DNA of 6,964 nucleotides from Spirochaetae bacterium HGW-Spirochaetae-9 (GTDB taxonomy: Bacteria; Spirochaetota; Spirochaetia; Treponematales; Rectinemataceae), in the NCBI GenBank assembly GCA_002839205.1, contig PGXP01000088.1, positions 1-6,964 on the forward strand, in the 5' to 3' direction. Below the pieces are notes generated by a model. The model was not told the origin of the DNA, made no database searches, and saw only the letters and a list, made by a program, of their open reading frames with translations. Each line of letters begins with the position of its first letter. The first letter of the stretch is position 1. The position numbers were made by a program, and so were the translations under genes. This document shows positions 6,501 through 6,964 of the stretch, in pieces.

Positions 6501-6964
6501 GTCCCGAGACAACGAGGGTATCGGCGAAGCGGTCAAAATCGGGATCGAGCCCCACATCGTCGTAGCGGTATAGCACTACCCTGTCGAATTCGGCGAGGGG
6601 AATGTCTGCGCCCGCTAGAACATCGCGGGGGGAGAAGGCGAAGGATTTATCCCTGCCGGAAAGATCCATGCGATAAATACGGCCATAGAAGAGATTGGTT
6701 TCAGCGACAACCTGGGCTTTGGACAAGAGTGCCTTTAGTGTTTTAAAAGAAGATATCTCATAACGACCAGCGTATTTAACCGGACCGCTTACTTGCGTTT
6801 GGCCCACGAGAAGCTCGGTGACCTTGCCGAAATAGACAAAGTCGCCATCGGAGGCGAGCTTCGAGGAGAAGGAAGCGTTGGATAGATCGCCCGAGACAAG
6901 GCTTTTACCCGATTCGGAGAAACGAAGCAACGTCACGCCGCCGGAACGAGCCGAGGGCAAGGCG
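544..6964 (-). CDS. Giant multi-SLBB polysaccharide export protein (Wza-like), 5' end outside window
   Basis: One uninterrupted frame runs from the right edge to a TGA at 544-546. Residue 1 is counted from the TTG at 6958-6960; the frame continues upstream of it, so that is not the true start. The signal peptide and the N-terminal PES (Poly_export) domain expected of the family are not seen. By reading I divide the 2,138 visible residues into: tail of an SLBB unit (1-40); 16 related beta-grasp-like units (41-1786); three C-terminal SLBB domains (1787-1872, 1873-2022, 2023-2105); and a hydrophobic terminal helix (about 2117-2138). Core marks of a unit are a first strand ending in GPV/GQV/GAV, a segment like TNLxYAEI, TFxPxEVLxG, then a strand ending in RDxV. 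C-terminal SLBBs carry ISGEV, VRGAV and VSGEV strands with NPGD/ESDD turns. SLBB export proteins form ring oligomers that carry polysaccharide through the periplasm and outer membrane; the partner Wzz-like gene overlaps its stop. Three Ala/Pro/Thr/Ser-rich linkers divide the chain. The family call is firm; the polymer exported is unknown. Confidence 0.93.
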   Translation of the reverse strand, partial: ALPSARSGGVTLLRFSESGKSLVSGDLSNASFSSKLASDGDFVYFGKVTELLVGQTQVSGPVKYAGRYEISSFKTLKALLSKAQVVAETNLFYGRIYRMDLSGRDKSFAFSPRDVLAGADIPLAEFDRVVLYRYDDVGLDPDFDRFADTLVVSGPVKYPGFYLYQEGSTLAGLLSNNAVTLDTNPFYGEIIRKTASGAEEYFTFSPQEILSGAKDFTLARLDRVRFVKRGAVDGAAAASIAAHDFDKFSDVVQLTGQVSRPEVYALGSGLKLSKILTKDQVLLDTNLNYAEITRLKTDGKNEYVTFRPSEVLDGSWDFDLGARDVVKLLKVGYAPEKPDFDRFSSAVQVTGPVQFGGLYAWREGMKLSSLLGLAQPSLVVNQVYAEIVRPLGGDKFEYLTFSPKEVAGGIFDLVLKARDSVRLYTTVPTTIMKLGVGALATPTGSAGATVAPAVSAIAEPVAAIAVAPAPAAVAKTPPPAVAAATSAVSSSDLTIESPNDLGRFLEVMTVSGAVRYTGPWARTPTLKLSSVITTDQMLEATNLDYAELIRLKADGSSEYVTFAPREVLEGKFDLPLRAKDSIRLVSKTLFGGALAAANIEQFSDLVQLTGQVARPEVYALGTSLKLSKILTKDQVLLDTNLNYAEITRLKTDGKNEYVTFRPSEVLDGSWDFDLGARDLVRLLKVGYAPEKSDFDRFSSAVQVTGPVQFGGLYAWREGMKLSSLLGLAKPSLVVNQVYAEIVRPLGGDKFEYLTFSPKEVAGGIFDLALKARDSVCFYATVLSTESPTDLGRFLEVVTVSGAVRYTGPWARTPTLKLSSVITIDQMLEETNLDYAELIRLKADGSSEYVTFAPREVLEGRFDLPLRAKDYIRLVSKTPFGGALAAANIEQFADIVQLTGQVSRPEVYALGSGLKLSKILTKDQVLLDTNLNYAEITRLKTDGKNEYVTFRPSEVLDSSWDFELGARDVVRLLKVGYAPEKPDFDRFSAAVQVTGPVQFGGLYAWREGMKLASLLGLAKPSLVVNQVYAEIVRPLGGDKYEYQTFAPREISSGAFNVTLKARDSIKLYTTVPVAVVKQGMEEPASESSGKEVSTSTTATSPATGPANGPANAPSETAVPPAAESIVTLMTITPAPPSPAATQGGEAAIPTGPIAPSLRIAEAFDLSRFLEVVTIGGAVRYSGPYARTPTLTLASVVTPDQMLEETNLDYGELIRLKEDGSSEYRTFIPREVLQGKYDLPLRARDSIRLVKKTSFGAPIEPVDFEKFADVVQMIGQVARPEVFAYSPGMKLSQVFTKDQVLLGTNLNYGELVRFRANGRNEYYTFRPSELLSGAWDFELSPRDLVRIHKVNYAPEKPDFDRFADTVLVSGPVRFIGLYAWRPGMMLAELQKSVQVLIEANQVYADIQKTLPGGKTQIVTFAPREVASGIFDTQISAGDKLRYYSTVEDVPKIKVINLKAESGQTTPVAVPTGTAALVTPTGSAAEGTASAVASGTTATSGAESAAPGISTDLGFFLEVVMTKGQVRYVGPYARTPTLKLSSVVTADQILQDTNLDYAELTRRKADGGWEYMTFSPREVLSGTFDLPLRAQDMINYVEVGYLPEKPDFDHFANAYALTGRARLSGLYSLNGPKFLSEIINDEQLLSDTEIYYAEIERWEAGGKIQYLTFNPLAVYQGAMDMPILPRDIIRIVVAGNKGESHDFSRYPNTVLIQGYIRYPGRYGWYDGYSLSKILKEEDLLVDADSSYAEVRRQSSTTESIISFSPSEIVKGMRDITLEPRDVVKFYPKYFDHPVTISGEVTEPKVIPYFEGIELSVVLRSVSLLGDLTTLKAVVTKATGGSSDVYLEDYLRRQTNAKIVLNPGDAISIKKLLPDEHLSIVTVRGAVVSPKPVEFKDGMKLSDALGAAGGYDSRAYPKGLVLIRKNAAELQQKQIDRLIAQLEAASAAGGALPTSSLATSTSESAVLANLQIDLAMQRSKLGSFKQLYKEGFGRISLDIPDTLAALVVSSANVVLESDDLIFVPTTPTYVLVSGEVSDQNIVAYRSGMKVKDAIAESGWLSREADLSKTYIMRASGKLESAEGKGFWFFKKNILKYSLNPGDTVVVPARTVKINVGWSYVRDSFAIISSILTAALTAKTLLGL
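547..1602 (-). other. C-terminal module of the export protein: three SLBB domains, coiled-coil insert, terminal membrane helix
   Basis: Residues 1787-2138. SLBB 17 (1787-1872) has VTISGEVTEPKVIPYFEGI and NPGDAISI. SLBB 18 (1873-2022) has VTVRGAVVSPKPVEFKDG and the canonical AAGGYDSRAYPKG, with an insert containing a likely coiled coil (about 1921-1941, AELQQKQIDRLIAQLEAA, and about 1957-1985), then GRISLDI and ESDDLIFVP. SLBB 19 (2023-2105) has VLVSGEVSDQNIVAYRSG, SREADLSKTYIMRASGK and NPGDTVVVP. The end (2112-2138) has WSYVRDSFAIISSILTAALT, a hydrophobic helix finishing at the stop. This order, including the insert, Trp and terminal helix, is what I know from multi-SLBB export proteins. In Wza the C-terminal helices form the outer-membrane alpha-barrel; the same role here is inferred. 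Confidence 0.87.
1603..2154 (-). other. Diverged SLBB-like units 15 and 16 of the export protein
   Basis: Residues 1603-1697 and 1698-1786. Both keep the unit pattern: DFDHF/DFSRY start, a LTGRARLSGLY or IQGYIRYPGRY first strand, YYAEIER or YAEVRR, TFNPLAVYQG or SFSPSEIVKG, and a final PRDIIRI or PRDVVKF strand. They carry no subtype-specific marks of the recent copies. They join the repeat body to the canonical C-terminal module. Confidence 0.8.
2155..3183 (-). repeat. SLBB super-repeat copy 4, diverged (units 12-A, 13-B, linker 3, 14 C/A hybrid; 1029 bp)
   Basis: Residues 1260-1602. The A unit (1260-1354) has GQVARPEVFAYSPGMKLSQ and ends VNYAPEKP; the B unit (1355-1444) has GPVRFIGLYAWRPGMMLAE; linker 3 is 1445-1506. 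Unit 14 (1507-1602) starts as a C unit (GQVRYVGPYARTPTLKLSS, FDLPLRAQD) but ends with the A-unit tail VGYLPEKP followed by DFDHF. The order and subtype marks are kept although identity to copies 1-3 is much lower, so this is an older copy. Confidence 0.85.
2443..2628 (-). other. Linker 3: Thr/Ala/Gly/Ser-rich low-complexity segment of the export protein
   Basis: Residues 1445-1506 between units 13 and 14. It starts with a short charged part (PKIKVINLKAESGQ) and continues as Ala/Thr/Ser/Gly-rich sequence. A small internal duplication is visible, VPTGTAALV followed by TPTGSAAEG. The TPTGSA core is shared with linker 1. Confidence 0.82.
3481..3750 (-). other. Linker 2: Pro/Ala/Thr/Ser-rich low-complexity segment of the export protein
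   Basis: Residues 1071-1160 between units 10 and 11, the longest of the three linkers. It begins with a charged stretch (KQGMEEPASESSGKE), then Thr/Ser/Pro/Ala-rich sequence including GPANGPANAPS, which is encoded by a 12-bp microrepeat. The position is the same as in linkers 1 and 3, always after a B unit and before a C unit. Confidence 0.85.
3634..3681. repeat. 12-bp tandem microrepeat within linker 2
   Basis: On the plus strand the 12-mer attcgctggacc occurs twice in perfect tandem (3634-3645, 3646-3657), followed by two degenerate copies (agtcgctgggct, 3658-3669; cgtcgctgtcgt, 3670-3681). The unit is a multiple of three, so expansion or contraction would keep the frame and change linker length by four residues (Gly-Pro-Ala-Asn type). 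Confidence 0.75.
4306..5172 (-). repeat. SLBB super-repeat copy 2 (units 6-A, 7-B, 8-C; 867 bp, no linker)
   Basis: Residues 597-885: A 597-691, B 692-781, C 787-885. Three independent anchors place copy 3's matching A and B units, and copy 1's C unit, at exactly 867 bp (289 codons) from those here. The B-C junction retains only a few residues (LSTESP) where other copies have 62-90 residue linkers. The A unit start (VARPEVYALGTSLKLSK) differs from the almost identical starts of copies 1 and 3. Residue 775 (4636-4638) is the only cysteine I find in the visible protein. Confidence 0.92.
5173..6234 (-). repeat. SLBB super-repeat copy 1 (units 3-A, 4-B, linker 1, 5-C; 1062 bp)
   Basis: Residues 243-596. 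The A unit (243-337) has GQVSRPEVYALGSGLKLSK and ends VGYAPEKP; the B unit (338-427) has GPVQFGGLYAWREGMKLSS; the C unit (498-596) has GAVRYTGPWARTPTLKLSS and ends FGGALAA. Linker 1 (428-497) sits between B and C. A and B lie exactly 1062 bp from their counterparts in copy 2, whereas C lies 867 bp from its counterpart, so the 195-bp difference is entirely the linker. B differs from copy 2 at about 6 of 90 residues, five of them in the last 15; C differs at about 6 of 97. Confidence 0.92.
5470..5679 (-). other. Linker 1: Ala/Val/Pro-rich low-complexity segment of the export protein
   Basis: Residues 428-497 between units 4 and 5. The composition is dominated by Ala, Val, Pro, Ser and Thr (for example APAPAAVAKTPPPAVAAA), with almost no aromatic residues and no recognisable fold. 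It is probably a flexible or extended hinge. It ends with LTIESPN, the only part kept at the equivalent junction in copy 2. It shares TPTGSA with linker 3, suggesting common ancestry. Confidence 0.85.
6235..6964 (-). other. N-terminal visible part of the export protein: tail of one SLBB unit plus units 1 and 2
   Basis: Residues 1-40 (LLRFSESGK ... LASDGDFVYFGK) look like the second half of an SLBB unit whose first half lies outside the window. Unit 1 (41-140) has VSGPVKYAGRYE, TNLFYGRI, FSPRDVLAG; unit 2 (141-242) has VSGPVKYPGFYLY, TNPFYGEI, TFSPQEILSG. They resemble the A and B subtypes of the super-repeat but have diverged well beyond them. Unit 2 ends with a short alanine-rich tail (AVDGAAAASIAAH) before the first A unit. 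The join between units 1 and 2 (VGLDPDFDRF) is a degenerate version of the A-to-B join VGYAPEKPDFDRF, suggesting that an A-B pair is the older building block. Confidence 0.75.

Noticed and set aside
6958..6960. TTG as start codon of the export gene
   Set aside because: The frame stays open upstream to the window edge, the following residues resemble the middle of an SLBB unit, and no signal peptide follows. The true start must lie outside.

Overview
The window is coding almost from edge to edge, all on the minus strand. It holds two consecutive genes of a polysaccharide export locus, and neither is complete. At the right edge (544-6964) is most of a giant Wza-like polysaccharide export protein, open at its 5' end: about 2,140 residues are visible and its N-terminus lies outside. 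At the left edge (1-547) are the first 182 codons of a Wzz-like chain-length determinant (polysaccharide co-polymerase), cut by the window end. The two overlap by 4 bases (ATGA), so they are almost certainly co-transcribed and translationally coupled. The pair is the classic envelope-spanning duo of Wzy-dependent exopolysaccharide, capsule or O-antigen export: an outer-membrane/periplasmic SLBB export protein and an inner-membrane co-polymerase. This implies a diderm bacterium. The Wzz N-terminus and the C-terminal module of the export protein resemble deltaproteobacterial-type and related relatives, but the window contains no taxonomic marker, so the lineage is left open.

Layout, read along the minus strand (right to left): the tail of one SLBB unit and two further units (6235-6964); four A-B-C super-repeats of SLBB units (2155-6234), three of them with Ala/Pro/Thr/Ser-rich linkers; two divergent units (1603-2154); a canonical export-protein C-terminal module with three SLBB domains, a coiled-coil insert and a terminal hydrophobic helix (544-1602); then the wzz-like gene (1-547). 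I count 19 complete SLBB or SLBB-like units plus the end of another. Wza itself has two SLBB domains.

The main point of interest is the internal architecture. Units occur as three subtypes (here A, B, C) in the fixed order A-B-(linker)-C. The central copies are nearly identical and repeat with an exact 867-bp (289-codon) period, with in-frame linker loss, a chimeric unit and mosaic relationships between copies. This is what recent unequal recombination and gene conversion would leave, and it suggests that the length of the protein may vary between strains. A function for the extra length (reach across a thick periplasm or surface layer, or a tall stacked channel) is inference.

No RNA genes, mobile elements, CRISPR arrays, promoters or terminators are visible. 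There is no intergenic space, and plus-strand open frames are antisense shadows of the repeats.
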